NCBI GenBank assembly: GCA_014904845.1
Contig: MU119990.1
Location: forward strand, 1 to 10,631
DNA length: 10,631 nucleotides
Direction: 5' to 3'
Origin: Acephala macrosclerotiorum
Taxonomy: Eukaryota > Ascomycota > Leotiomycetes > Helotiales > Mollisiaceae
Shown here: piece by piece, positions 1-8,994 of the stretch
Layout of the letters: every line of letters begins with the position of its first letter
How positions within the stretch are numbered: the stretch's first letter is position 1
Translations under genes and position numbers: made by a program
Notes under the pieces: generated by a model
The model's database searches: none
What the model saw: only the letters and a program-made list of their open reading frames with translations
Told to the model about the DNA's origin: nothing

Positions 1-93
1 TAAAATTTATAATTATTTAAATTTAAATATAAAATTTAAAAATTAATTTAATATTTATTATTATTATTAATTTAAATATTATAAATATATTAA

Positions 94-120
94 TAAAAAA
101 ATAAAAATAAAAATAAAAAT
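94..120. repeat. TAAAAA hexamer microsatellite
   Basis: Three perfect TAAAAA units run from 102 to 119, preceded by a longer-A variant unit from 94. The same unit recurs at 431-461. Short A-rich microsatellites like this are expected from replication slippage in AT-rich DNA. Confidence 0.6.
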
Positions 121-430
121 ATAAAATATTATATTTTAAAAATTTAATTATATAAATTTTATATTATTTGTAAATTTAAATTAATAATATTAAAATTTTT
201 TTAAAAAATTTTTTAATTATTATTTATTTTTAATATATTTATATTAATAAAATTTATTTTTAAATTTATTTAAAATTTAAATATTATATATATTAATTTT
301 TTTTATTATTTTATTTAATCGAATTAATAAATTATTAATTGTATTATAAAATCGAATATTAAAATTATTAAAAAATAAAATATTTATTATATATATATTT
401 TAAAAAAAAAAATTTTTTATATATTTTATA

Positions 431-461
431 TAAAATAAAAAATAAAAATAAAAATAAAAAT
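431..461. repeat. TAAAAA hexamer microsatellite, second tract
   Basis: Three perfect TAAAAA units at 443-460, preceded by TAAAA and TAAAAAA variants from 431. It has the same unit as the tract at 94-120. The two are probably independent slippage products rather than copies of one element, since their flanks do not match. Confidence 0.6.
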
Positions 462-1360
462 TATTTTAATTAAATTATATATTCGTATAAAATTATTCTA
501 TTAAATTAATTTTAAATAAATATTTATTTTTATATTATTATTTAATTCGAAATTTTTATAAATAAAAAATTAATTATAAAAATTAAATATAATATTAATA
601 TAAATTTTTCGTTTTTTATTTATAAAAATATTTTATTTTATTATAAATTGAATTTTATTATAAAATTTTTATATTAATTTGTTTTTTATTAAAATATTAA
701 TTAATATCGTTTTATATTTTATTATATTAAAAAAAATTTTAAATTATTTTTTATAAACGAATAATAATTTTTTTTATATTTATATAATTAAATTTTTAAT
801 ATTTTTACGATTATATATATTAAATTACAAATTTTCGAATTTTTAAAATTTATATAAAATAATAAAATCGATAATTTTTTTTTAAATAAATCGAATAATA
901 AATTGATTTTAATTTTTTTTAATATTTTTTTAACGAATATTAATAATTTTATTTAAAATAATAAATTTTTAAAATAAATTTTTTTTTGAAAATTTTTTAT
1001 TATTTTAATATATAAAATATAAATTATTTATTAATATATTATTATATAATTTTAGTAAAAATTATATTTAATTATTTTTTGAAATATTTATTTTTTTTAA
1101 AAAAAAAATTAATAAATAAATTAATATTAATTTGAAATTTAAAAGTTTAAAATTTATTATTATAAAAAAAATTATATTTTTTTATAAATTATTTAAAATT
1201 TTATATATTTATTTAAATTATTAATTTTTTTAATAAAAAACGATTTTTATTTTTTATTTTAATTTTTATTTTATAAATTTTATAAAAATTTTATAAAAAA
1301 ATTTAAAAAATTTAAAAAATTATTAATAATATATTAATATTAAAATTTAATATTAAATAA

Positions 1361-1415
1361 ATAAATTTATTTTTATTTATAAAATTTAATATTATTAATA
1401 AAATTTTTATACGAA
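1361..1415. repeat. Dispersed repeat, copy A
   Basis: Positions 1361-1399 are identical to 8081-8119 over 39 bp. The match continues to 1415/8135 with three mismatches (1400, 1401, 1406) and ends on a shared ATACGAA. That makes 52 of 55 identical, in direct orientation, 6720 bp apart. A 39-bp exact match is very unlikely by chance even for A/T-only DNA (my rough estimate is below one in a million for this window size). Flanks on both sides do not align convincingly, so the copies look like fragments of an interspersed element. No coding capacity or terminal motif identifies the family. Confidence 0.7.
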
Positions 1416-3001
1416 GTAATTATAAATTAATTACGTAAAATTAATCGAGTTTTTAAAGTTTTTTTAATATTATTTATATAAAATTTAAATTTAAATTTTT
1501 TTTAAATTATTATAATTTTAAATTTTTTATTTTCGAATTTTTTTTTATATATAATTATTAAAATATTTATAATTCAAATTTAAAAATTTAATTATTTAAA
1601 ATTTCTTTTTTAAATATTTTAATATATAATAATTTATATTCGTTTTTAATAAATATATATAATAAAAAATAATTTATTTTATAAAATTATAATATAAAAA
1701 TTAAATTAAATTATATTATTTGATTTCAAGTTTTTTCACGTAATAAAATATCGTTTTTTAAAAAAATTTTATATTTTCGTAAAATTAAAAAAATTTTATA
1801 AAATTTTATAAAATTTTATTTTATTTAAAACTCGAAACAATTATAAATTTGTAATTATATTTTTCGTTTTTTTATCAAAATATAAAATATTTCGCGTATA
1901 TAATTTATATTATAAAATTTTTTTTTAAAAAATATTATTTTAAATTCTTTTTTTTTAACAATTTTAATATTGGTTTTTTATTTTTATAATTATAAAATTT
2001 TTATTTTTTAATCGATTTTTTATCGTTTTATTAATAATTTTCATATTTTTTTTTATATTAATTTATTAATAAAGTTTTAAAAAATTTAAAAAAAATAATA
2101 AATTTTAATATTAATATAATAATAAAATATATAAAATTTATTAACGTTAAATATATTTAATATTTATACGATATAATTAAATTTAATATATTTAAAAAAT
2201 AAAAATTTTAATTTTAAAAAATAAAATATTAATTCTATAAATTAATATAATATTTTAATAAAATTTTATATTAATTTACGAAAACGAATATTAATTAAAC
2301 AAATTAATTATAATTTCGATTTTATTAATATTATTTTTATGAAAAATTTTTTAAATAATAATTAAAATCTTTTTAATAAAATATAAAATCGTAAAAAATA
2401 TATTATTAATAAAATTAAAATAATTACAATATTAATAATAAATAGTATTATTATATATTAAAATTATTTTTTTTAAAATCAATTTAAAAATAATATAATA
2501 AAATTTAATATAATTATTTAAAAACTAAAAATTATTTTACGATATTATAATCGTTTTATAAAAAAAAAAATTTAATTCGTTATTAAATTTTTTATTTTAT
2601 TGTATTTTGAGATAAATATTTATAAAGTGTAATTCGTTTATAAATTTAATAATAAAATACTTTATATAAATATATTTATAATTTTTTTAATATATTTTAA
2701 AATTTTAAAATCGAAATATTTTTCGTATTACGATTTTTATTAATTTTTTATATTTCGAGAATAATAAAATCGTATTTTTAAAGTTTTATTAATTATTTCG
2801 ATTAAATTTTTTATTTTAATTAATATTTCGTTCGAAATAAAATCGAACAATTTTTTTTAAAAATTTTAAAATATTATTTTCTTTAGAATAAATTTTTTAA
2901 TATATTTAATAATTGATTTTTATTTTTTTCAAATTTTAATATTAAAAACATTTGTTAGTAAATTTTATAATATTTTTTTAATATTTATATAATCAATTTA
3001 A
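1416..3001. other. AT-saturated non-coding tract with scattered CpG
   Basis: No gene seen. CpG is frequent (for example 1744, 1776, 2707, 2723, 2731, 2829, 2833), including one CGCG at 1893-1896 and one of the two GG dinucleotides of the window (1972). A 7-bp hairpin with a 2-nt loop lies at 2824-2839 (TATTTCG / CGAAATA). Nothing in the tract resembles a tRNA, rRNA or known repeat family. Confidence 0.75.
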
Positions 3002-3208
3002 ATCGTTAATTTTTATAATATTTATATTAAAAATAAATTGTATTTTTTAAAAATAATAATTTTATTAATTTTTATATTTTTATTTTCGATTTTTTTATTG
3101 ATATTTATTACGTTTATTTTAAGTATTTTTGACGAGTTTTATTTTATTTTAATAAAAATATCAAAAATTAACGAAAGTTGTAAAATACTCAAATTAATTA
3201 TTTCGTAA
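3002..3208 (+). other. Start-less open segment, 68 codons; possible gene relic or chance
   Basis: This frame stays open for 68 sense codons from just after a TAA at 2999 to a TAA at 3206, with no ATG inside. The conceptual peptide has a hydrophobic stretch of about 30 residues (roughly residues 18-44, mostly I, L and F) followed by a more polar tail with SIFDEFYF and KINESCK. The tail uses GAC, GAG, GAA, AGT and TGT codons, which are rich in G and C for this window. With stops at roughly 0.12 per codon, about 0.5 segments of this length are expected in six frames, so length is no evidence of coding. The frame lies in a strand-skewed domain with two other open segments. I recognise no family. 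Confidence 0.12.
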
Positions 3209-3636
3209 TTTATTGTAATAATTAATATAATTTGTATACAAATTTAAAATTTTTTTTAATTTTTTTTAAAATATTAAATTTATTATTATTAATTATTATA
3301 ACGTTTAATTTTTAAAAATAATTAAATTAATAATAAAAAATTAATTTTATCGAGTTTTTAAACAATAAATATTATTCGATTTTAAATTGTTTTATAAAAC
3401 GAAATAATTTATTTGTATTATTTTTAATATTTTTTTTTAAATTTATATTTTATATATATTTTTTTTTTACGAATTGTAATAAAAAATTATAGTTTTTAAT
3501 ATTGATTTTAATAATTAATTTCGTATTTTTAAATATTAAAAGTTTTATTATTAAAACGTTTATTTATTTTAATAAATTTATTAATATATTATTTGTAATT
3601 TTAATTAATTAAATTATTATTAAATATATTTTATAG
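3209..3636. other. Non-coding A/T tract inside G-skewed domain
   Basis: All frames are closed by frequent TAA. It contains long A/T-only runs (3241-3300) and isolated CpG at 3301, 3351, 3377, 3400 and 3470. No feature can be assigned. Confidence 0.75.
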
Positions 3637-3801
3637 TTTAATTTTCGAATTATTTTTATTTTTATTTTTTGTATTTATTTTATTGTTTTAAAAATTTTAT
3701 TAATATTTAATCGAAATAAAATTAATTCGCTTAAAATGAAATTTTGTATTAATAATTGTAAAATTAAAATTAAATATTCGAATTTGTTTTTAATTTATTA
3801 A
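3637..3801 (+). other. Start-less open segment, 54 codons; probably chance
   Basis: The frame is open from after TAG 3634-3636 to TAA 3799-3801. It includes one internal ATG at 3736 that would give only 21 residues. The first half is hydrophobic (I, F, L); the second half is K/N-rich with three TGT cysteine codons overall and CGA, TCG and CTT codons. About three segments of this length are expected by chance in the window. It is recorded only because it shares the G-skewed domain with 3002-3208 and 4124-4276. Neighbouring segments are in different frames, so a single decayed gene would need several indels. Confidence 0.08.
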
Positions 3802-4068
3802 ATAAATTTAATATTTTTAAATTTATTTTTATTCAATTTAATAAGTAATCGTTTAATAAAAAATTTCAAATTATTAAAAAAATCGTTATATTTAATATAA
3901 AATTTATTAATTTGAAATTAAATAAATAATTTATTATTAAAAATTTTTTAATAAATAATTTAATATTTTTTGATATAAAAAAAATCGTTTTATTGATTTT
4001 TTAAAAATTTTTATTGTTTTTTAATTAAAAAATTTAAAAAATTGAAATATTAAATTTTTATTTTTTTA
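3802..4068. other. Non-coding A/T tract
   Basis: No open frame of note. There are a few CpG (3850, 3884, 3985) and several TTG/TGA trinucleotides that contribute to the G-over-C skew of this domain. Nothing else is visible. Confidence 0.7.
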
Positions 4069-4299
4069 TTAAAAAAATTTAAAATTTTTTTTATATATAT
4101 TTGAAAAAATCAATATATTATAAAAAAAATTTAATAAAATATTATTAGATTTAAATAAAGAAATTGATAAAATTATTGAAAAAATTAATAAAATATTTTT
4201 GAAATTTAATAAAAAAATTGAAAAATTAAATATAAATAATAATAAAATTTTTGAAAAATTTATTTTGTATTTGTAATAAAATGTATTATTTTCGTACAT
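4069..4299 (-). other. 76-codon hydrophobic ORF, probably spurious
   Basis: This is the longest ATG-started frame in the window: ATG at 4299-4297, TAA at 4071-4069. The conceptual product is about 76 residues, with hydrophobic runs near residues 16-34, 35-49 and 56-66 and a basic end (KKNFKFF). It uses only ten amino acids (M, Y, E, N, T, F, K, I, S, L). Gly, Ala, Pro, Val, Arg, Asp, Gln, His, Trp and Cys are all absent, which is what A/T-only codons give. Its membrane-like look follows from being antisense to a K/N/I/E-rich frame (4124-4276). At this composition about 0.2 open segments this long are expected by chance. No homologue, promoter or neighbour supports it. Confidence 0.1.
4124..4276 (+). 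other. Start-less 50-codon segment with coding-like G phase and coiled-coil pattern
   Basis: It lies antisense to the 76-codon minus-strand ORF. The frame is open from after TAA 4121-4123 to TAA 4274-4276. The peptide is K/N/I/E-rich with heptad-like spacing, beginning KKFNKILLDLNKEIDKII. All six GA dinucleotides (4148, 4160, 4166, 4178, 4220, 4253) fall at codon position 1, giving GAA or GAT; the other three G close TTG codons. One shared phase for six has a chance of about 1 in 240. There is no C in the segment. An A8 run at 4122-4129 could hide a frame change into the short open frame just upstream. The layout vaguely recalls the C-terminal coiled coil of valyl-tRNA synthetase, but I would not name it on that basis. 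Confidence 0.15.
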
Positions 4300-4393
4300 C
4301 GAAAATAAATAAAAAAATTTTGAATTCGATAAAATTTACGTCGAAAATTAAAAATTTATAAACGTTAAAATCGTTATTATTAAACGTTATACG
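4293..4393. other. CpG cluster with four CGTTA
   Basis: Nine CpG fall in 101 bp (4293, 4300, 4327, 4339, 4342, 4363, 4372, 4385, 4392), several times the local rate. CGTTA occurs four times on the plus strand (4363, 4372, 4385, 4392), three of them as ACGTTA. The cluster begins right where the C-free, G-skewed segment 4124-4276 ends, so it marks a sharp change of composition. It could be a protein-binding site array or the residue of an older, less AT-rich sequence. Nothing in the sequence decides between these. Confidence 0.45.
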
Positions 4394-6250
4394 TTATTCT
4401 ATAGAAATAAAATATACAATAAAATCAAATAATTTTAATTTTAAAAATTGTTATTATTATTAATAAAAAAAATTATTGTAATTATTAAAAATAAAAATAT
4501 TATATAAAAAAAATTATAAATAAATAAATTATAAATAAATAAAATCACGTTAATAAATAAAATAAATATAATAAATTTAAAAGTAAAATTATTTAATTAA
4601 TTAAAATTATATAAATTTTTTTAAAATAATTTTAAAATTTATATAATTGTTCAATTTTTTATTATTAAATTCGAAATTAATTTTTTAAATAAATAATTCA
4701 AATTAAAAATTCTAATATACGAATTTCGTATTTTTAAATAAATTCGATTATATTTTTAAATCATTCGATTTTATATTATTAATTTTATATATTATTATAA
4801 TTTTTTTATTTGATCAAATATTTGAAATTATTTTTATTATTATATTGAATATATTTTTTATTAATAATTTTTTCAAAATTTTAAAATTTTTAATTATTAT
4901 TATATTTGTTATTTAAATCGATATCGATTAATTTTATAATATTTAATTTTGATTTATTATATAAATTTTAATTTTTTAATACAAAATATAAATAAACGAT
5001 AAAAATAATTAAATAGATTTTTTAATAAAAAATAATTACAATTTATATATAAAGCGATTAATACGTTTTTTAATAAAAAATAATTTATTATTTTATTAAT
5101 TTTAAATTTAAATAATTTAAAAAATTATAATTTTTATAAAGTTTAATATATATTAAATCTTTAATATTTATTATAAGCGATTTATATTTAAAATCGTATT
5201 GTTTTTTAATGAATATAATAATAAAATCAATAATTAATTATACGTTTTATTAATAAATTTTTTAAATGATTTTAATAATATTAAAAAAATTTAATTTATA
5301 TAAAAATAATAAAATTGTATTCGTTTTATAATCGATAATAATTTCGTTTAAATTAGTATTAATAATTATTATAAATATATTATTAATAGTAATTTAATAT
5401 AAAATAATATAATTTATTTATAATTAATCGAAATAAAATATAATAAAATAATAAAAATCGATTTCGATTTTTTATATAATTTATTTTAATAATTTATTTG
5501 TTTATAAATATCAAATAATAAATATTTACAATTTTATATTTATAGATTTAAAAATAATTTATTAAAATTCGAAAACGAATTTTTTATTTTAATTAAAAAT
5601 AATATTATTTAATATTTTTTAATTATAAAATATAAATATTATAATTAAATTTTTAATTCAATTTTCGATTGTATATATAATATATTTTAAAATAAATATT
5701 TTTAAAGAATTTGTAAAATATTAATATTAAATAATCGAAAAATCGAAATTTTTAATTTTTTATAAAATATTTTTTTTAATAATTAAAAAACTAAAAATAA
5801 AATCAATTGTAATTATTGTAAAAAAATTTAATTCAATACGAATTAATTATAAAAAATCGTATATTGAAAATCGTAAAATTTTATTGTAAAAATAATTTAA
5901 ATAATAAATCAAATATTCGATTAATTTTTTTATTAATTTATAAATCGCAAAATTCGAAAATTTTTATTTTATTTTCTTGAGATTAAAATAGTATTTATTA
6001 TAAACTTTTAAAAAAAACATTATAAAATATAATTTTTGAAATATAAAAACGATTAAAACTTTTATAAAAAATATAAAATAATAAATTATTTTATTAAAAA
6101 AAAAAATTATCGATTTAAATTTCTCGAAAAAAAAAAAATTTTTAATTAAAAAATTTTAAAATTTTATAAAAATAATAATTTTTAATATAATTTTTTATAA
6201 ATTGTAATTTGTATTTTAAATTAATAATAATTTTCAAAAATAAATAAAAA
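4394..6250. other. AT-saturated non-coding tract
   Basis: No gene seen over 1.8 kb. It holds scattered CpG, often in ATCGAT or TTCGAA contexts, and a perfect 14-bp palindrome at 4916-4929 (AATCGATATCGATT). G and C outside CpG are about balanced here, unlike the skewed domains at 2940-4320 and 8340-9010. I see no repeats longer than low-complexity A/T words. Confidence 0.75.
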
Positions 6251-6316
6251 TTATTTAAAATATTATTTTTAAAAATATTTTTTAAAAAAATATTTTTAAA
6301 TTTATTTAAAATATTA
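6251..6316. repeat. A/T quasi-palindrome between 15-bp direct repeats
   Basis: Arms of 16 bp (6268-6283 and 6285-6300) are perfect inverted copies around a single A. The palindrome is bracketed by an identical 15-bp direct repeat, TTATTTAAAATATTA, at 6251-6265 and 6302-6316. The layout resembles a tiny inserted palindrome with target duplications, but every base is A or T, so chance and slippage are real alternatives. The TTTTTAAAAATATTTTT core recurs once more near 6333-6349. Confidence 0.35.
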
Positions 6317-7365
6317 AATATAATATTTGATTTTTTAAAAATATTTTTTATTTTAAAATTAAATTAATAAAAATATTTAAAAATTATAATAAATTTTATA
6401 TTAATTTTAAATTATAATTTGAAATTCGATAAAATAATAATATTTTTTAATAAAAAAATTAATTTATTTAAAAATAATATAAATTAAATTATAAAAATTA
6501 ATAAATTGAAAAAATTTAAAATCAAAATATAATTTTTTTTGAAATAAAAAATTATAATTTTAAAATCGTTTTTAGAAATATCGATTTTAAAAAAAAAACG
6601 ATTTATTTAAATTGTAATAAATTAATATATATTTATTTAATAAATAAATTTAAAATTTTTTTTATAATATTTTTTTTAATTTGTAAATTCTTATATAATA
6701 CGCGTATAAAATTTTTATTTTTTATTTTTTTTTGTAATTTTTTTTTTTATACAAATATTTATATTTTGTATTATTATAATAATTTTAATATTTATACGTA
6801 AAATAATATATAAATATCGAGAAAAATATTTTTTACTAGAGATTTTATATTTAAACGAACGTATTAATAATATTAATAATATATTAATCGTTTATTAATT
6901 GAATATTATTAGTATTTGATCAATTAATTCGATATTATTAAAAAATTACTAATAAAATTCTAATTATATTTTATTACGATAATTATTCTTCGTATATTTT
7001 ATAATGATATTAATAGTTAATAATTGGTTTATTTTTATAAAATACAAAAATAATAATAAATATTTTCGATTTCAATAAAAACTATTTAATAGATTATAAT
7101 ATTTATAAAAATATATTCGAATTTATTGTAAATTAATATTTATAATATTAAATTTCGATTAAAACTCGATATAAACACTTGTAAAATATAATACTTTTAT
7201 TAAATTAAATTAATTGTTTTTTAAAATAATATTTATTTTTTTGTATTTTTAAATTTGTAATCGTAGTTTATAACGTTAATTTATAAAAAAAATTGTATAA
7301 AAACGTTATTTAAAAAGATTAATAATCGATTTTATTTTAATAAATCGAATATATATATTGTTCAA
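6317..7365. other. AT-saturated non-coding tract
   Basis: No gene seen. It includes an inverted repeat at 6563-6604 (listed separately), the palindrome ATACGCGTAT at 6698-6707 and the second GG of the window at 7026. No C occurs for long runs between about 6240 and 6420. Confidence 0.75.
6563..6604. repeat. 11-bp inverted repeat, possible hairpin
   Basis: AAATCGTTTTT at 6563-6573 is the exact reverse complement of AAAAACGATTT at 6594-6604, separated by 20 nt that contain ATCGAT. The CpG in each arm makes the match less trivial than a pure A/T one. It is not followed by a clear T tract that would suggest a terminator, and no gene adjoins it. Confidence 0.35.
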
Positions 7366-7404
7366 ATTATCGAGATTATATATTAATTCAAAAAACTCGA
7401 TAAT
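7366..7404. repeat. 9-bp inverted repeat with CTCGATAAT arms
   Basis: ATTATCGAG at 7366-7374 pairs exactly with CTCGATAAT at 7396-7404 across a 21-nt A/T loop. Three G:C pairs per stem is high for a window near 5% G+C, where a CTCGA word itself is rare. It could form a cruciform or hairpin or be a dimeric protein site. No gene or transcript nearby helps decide. Confidence 0.35.
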
Positions 7405-8080
7405 ACGTATATAAATACTTATATAAACTAATAATATAAATTGTAAGAAATTTTATTATTAAAATTTTACGTAAAATTATTATAATATTTAAATAAATAT
7501 TAAATTGAAATTAAAAAAAAAATAAATTAAAAAAAAGTAATATATATAGTATTTATTTAAAATTTATTTTATCGTTAATTTTTTTTATAGTATTTAAACG
7601 CGTTTTAATTATATTTAATCGAATATTTATTTTTTAAAAACGAGTAAAAATATTATTATAATTTGTTAAAACTTTTATTATATTTTTAAACGATTACAAC
7701 ATTTGATTTAATTATTTTTTGAATCGTTTCAATATTGTATTTAATTATTTATCGAATCGTACGATTATACGAGTTTAATTTTTTTTTATTATTATTAGTA
7801 TTTATATAAATATAATATTTTGTATATTTATTATTTCTTTAATAAAAATGCGAATATAAATATTGATCGCTTTTTAATTAAATAATTATTTAATAAAAAC
7901 ATTAAAAAAATTGTTTAATAAAATTTTTTTATATAAATTTTTTTTTTAAATAAATTTCTAATAAATAAACAATTGATTATTGAAAAAAATCGTTTAAAAT
8001 ATAATAAAAAAAAATAATAAATCGATAAAAAAAAAAAAATTAAATATAATAAAAAAATTTTAAATTTAAATAATTAAAAT
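7405..8080. other. AT-saturated non-coding tract with CpG-rich stretch
   Basis: No gene seen. CpG is denser than average from 7599 to 7771, with CGCG at 7599-7602 inside the palindrome AAACGCGTTT and a 12-bp palindrome AATCGTACGATT at 7755-7766. The last 100 bp before the repeat at 8081 are A-rich with several A runs of 8 to 12. Confidence 0.7.
7755..7766. repeat. Perfect palindrome AATCGTACGATT
   Basis: A 12-bp perfect palindrome with two CpG. Its central ten bases ATCGTACGAT recur as the core of another 12-bp palindrome at 9375-9386. The match stops at G7754/A7767. A symmetrical site of this kind could bind a protein dimer, but there is no gene context to support it. Confidence 0.4.
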
Positions 8081-8135
8081 ATAAATTTATTTTTATTTAT
8101 AAAATTTAATATTATTAATTTAATTATTATACGAA
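8081..8135. repeat. Dispersed repeat, copy B
   Basis: Direct-orientation partner of 1361-1415: 39 bp identical (8081-8119), then three mismatches in the next 16 bp, ending ATACGAA. The offset is exactly 6720 bp. It is preceded by an A-rich stretch that is not shared with copy A. If the two copies were ends of one long element, the interior would be expected to carry remains of genes; I see none I can identify, so two scattered fragments of an interspersed repeat is the simpler reading. Confidence 0.7.
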
Positions 8136-8738
8136 AATAAATCAATATTAATAATCGAAATTTTAAAATTTTTCGAATATTATTCGACGTTTTTTTAAAA
8201 AAATCGTATAATTTTATTATTAATAATACTATAATTAAAAAATTATTATAAAATAATTTATACGATTAATATAAATTCAAATATTTTAATTTTAATTTTT
8301 TTAATCGCGTAATTATTAAAATATACAACGTATAAAATTACTTTATTTATAATTAATAAAAAAAATTATATTTTTAAATACTATCGAATAAATTTATTTT
8401 TTACGATAATAATATAACGTTTAATAATCTATATTACTACATATAATTAAAATTTTATTTACTTTTCTTATTATTTTTTTTTTTTATCAATATAATAATT
8501 TAATCAATTTCAATTTCAATATTATTTTTTTTGAGTATCGAAATTACAATTTCTCGAATTTTACAATTTTTTAAAAATTAATTACAACGATTATAAATTT
8601 TTTTTTTATTGATTTTTTTTAATTTATTTTAAATTTATTTATTACTTATAATTTTATTTAATTTTTTTTTTTCGCAATTTTATTTCTATTAAAACTTTTT
8701 TCATTTTATTTAAAATTAATTATTAATTATTTTTTTTT
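8136..8738. other. Non-coding tract, pyrimidine-rich on plus strand
   Basis: No gene seen. From about 8340 onward C outside CpG is much commoner than G on the plus strand (for example TCAATTTCAATTTCAAT near 8502-8520), together with long T runs. CGCG occurs at 8306-8309. The opposite strand is purine-rich, as a decayed minus-strand gene or a polypurine tract would be, but its frames are closed by frequent TAA. Confidence 0.65.
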
Positions 8739-8849
8739 TCAATTTTTAATTTTTATAATCAATTTACAATTAAAATTACTTATAATTTTATCGTTGTTAT
8801 TATTGTCGTCGATTTTATTATTATTATAATAAAATTTTATTTCGTTATA
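8739..8849 (-). other. 36-codon Asn/Asp-rich open segment over a triplet repeat
   Basis: On the minus strand the frame is open from after a TAA to TGA at 8741-8739. It has no ATG. The conceptual peptide contains NNNKIDDNNNND, produced by the triplet repeat at 8791-8826 read in one phase. Low-complexity Asn/Asp tracts occur in AT-rich eukaryote proteins, but here the simple repeat explains the composition. The segment is too short to claim as coding. Confidence 0.07.
8791..8826. repeat. Degenerate TTA/TTG/TCG triplet repeat
   Basis: Twelve consecutive triplets on the plus strand read TCG TTG TTA TTA TTG TCG TCG ATT TTA TTA TTA TTA. It is a TTA microsatellite carrying TTG and TCG variants, and it opens a CpG cluster of nine sites in 101 bp (8792-8892). 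The variants form a stepwise series from TTA through TTG to TCG or the reverse. Confidence 0.55.
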
Positions 8850-8994
8850 TTATAATCGTATTACGATTTTACGTTTATATTATTTCTCGACGTTAAAAAA
8901 TTTTATTTTCAAATAAATAAATACAATTTTAATATTTAATAAATAATTATATAATTTATTATAATCGTAAAAAATTAAAAAAAAAAATTTTTTC
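8850..8994. other. CpG-rich non-coding spacer
   Basis: CpG occur at 8857, 8864, 8872, 8888 and 8891, followed by a mostly A/T stretch. The part from about 8893 (TTAAAAAATTTTATTTTCAAATAAATAAA) has some likeness to the tandem unit that starts at 8995 and may be a more decayed upstream unit, about 100 bp away. I am not confident of that. Confidence 0.4.

Larger units (their letters stand above)
1..1360. other. AT-saturated non-coding tract
   Basis: No frame of useful length is open on either strand; TAA recurs every few codons. G and C are very rare and mostly occur together as CpG (for example 320, 352, 484, 609, 757, 808). From 961 to 1200 there is no C at all. Apart from two hexamer microsatellites (94-120 and 431-461, listed separately) I see only short A and T runs. 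No promoter, terminator or RNA gene can be argued for, because TATA-like and poly-T strings are everywhere at this composition. Confidence 0.8.

Noticed and set aside
3070..3451. Yeast-type ARS core matches (for example 3070-3080 and 3441-3451)
   Set aside because: The degenerate A/T consensus matches by chance many times in DNA of this composition, so it says nothing about an origin.
4101..4276. C-terminal coiled coil of valyl-tRNA synthetase from a reduced endosymbiont
   Set aside because: The spacing of acidic and hydrophobic residues is suggestive but generic for any lysine-rich coiled coil. No other part of the enzyme (signature motifs upstream) is visible, and the surroundings lack the dense genes of a symbiont genome.
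4069..4299. The 76-codon minus-strand ORF as a real small membrane protein
   Set aside because: Only ten amino acids are used, all from A/T-type codons; the hydrophobicity is the antisense image of a K/N/I/E-rich frame; and a frame of this length is compatible with chance at this composition and window size.
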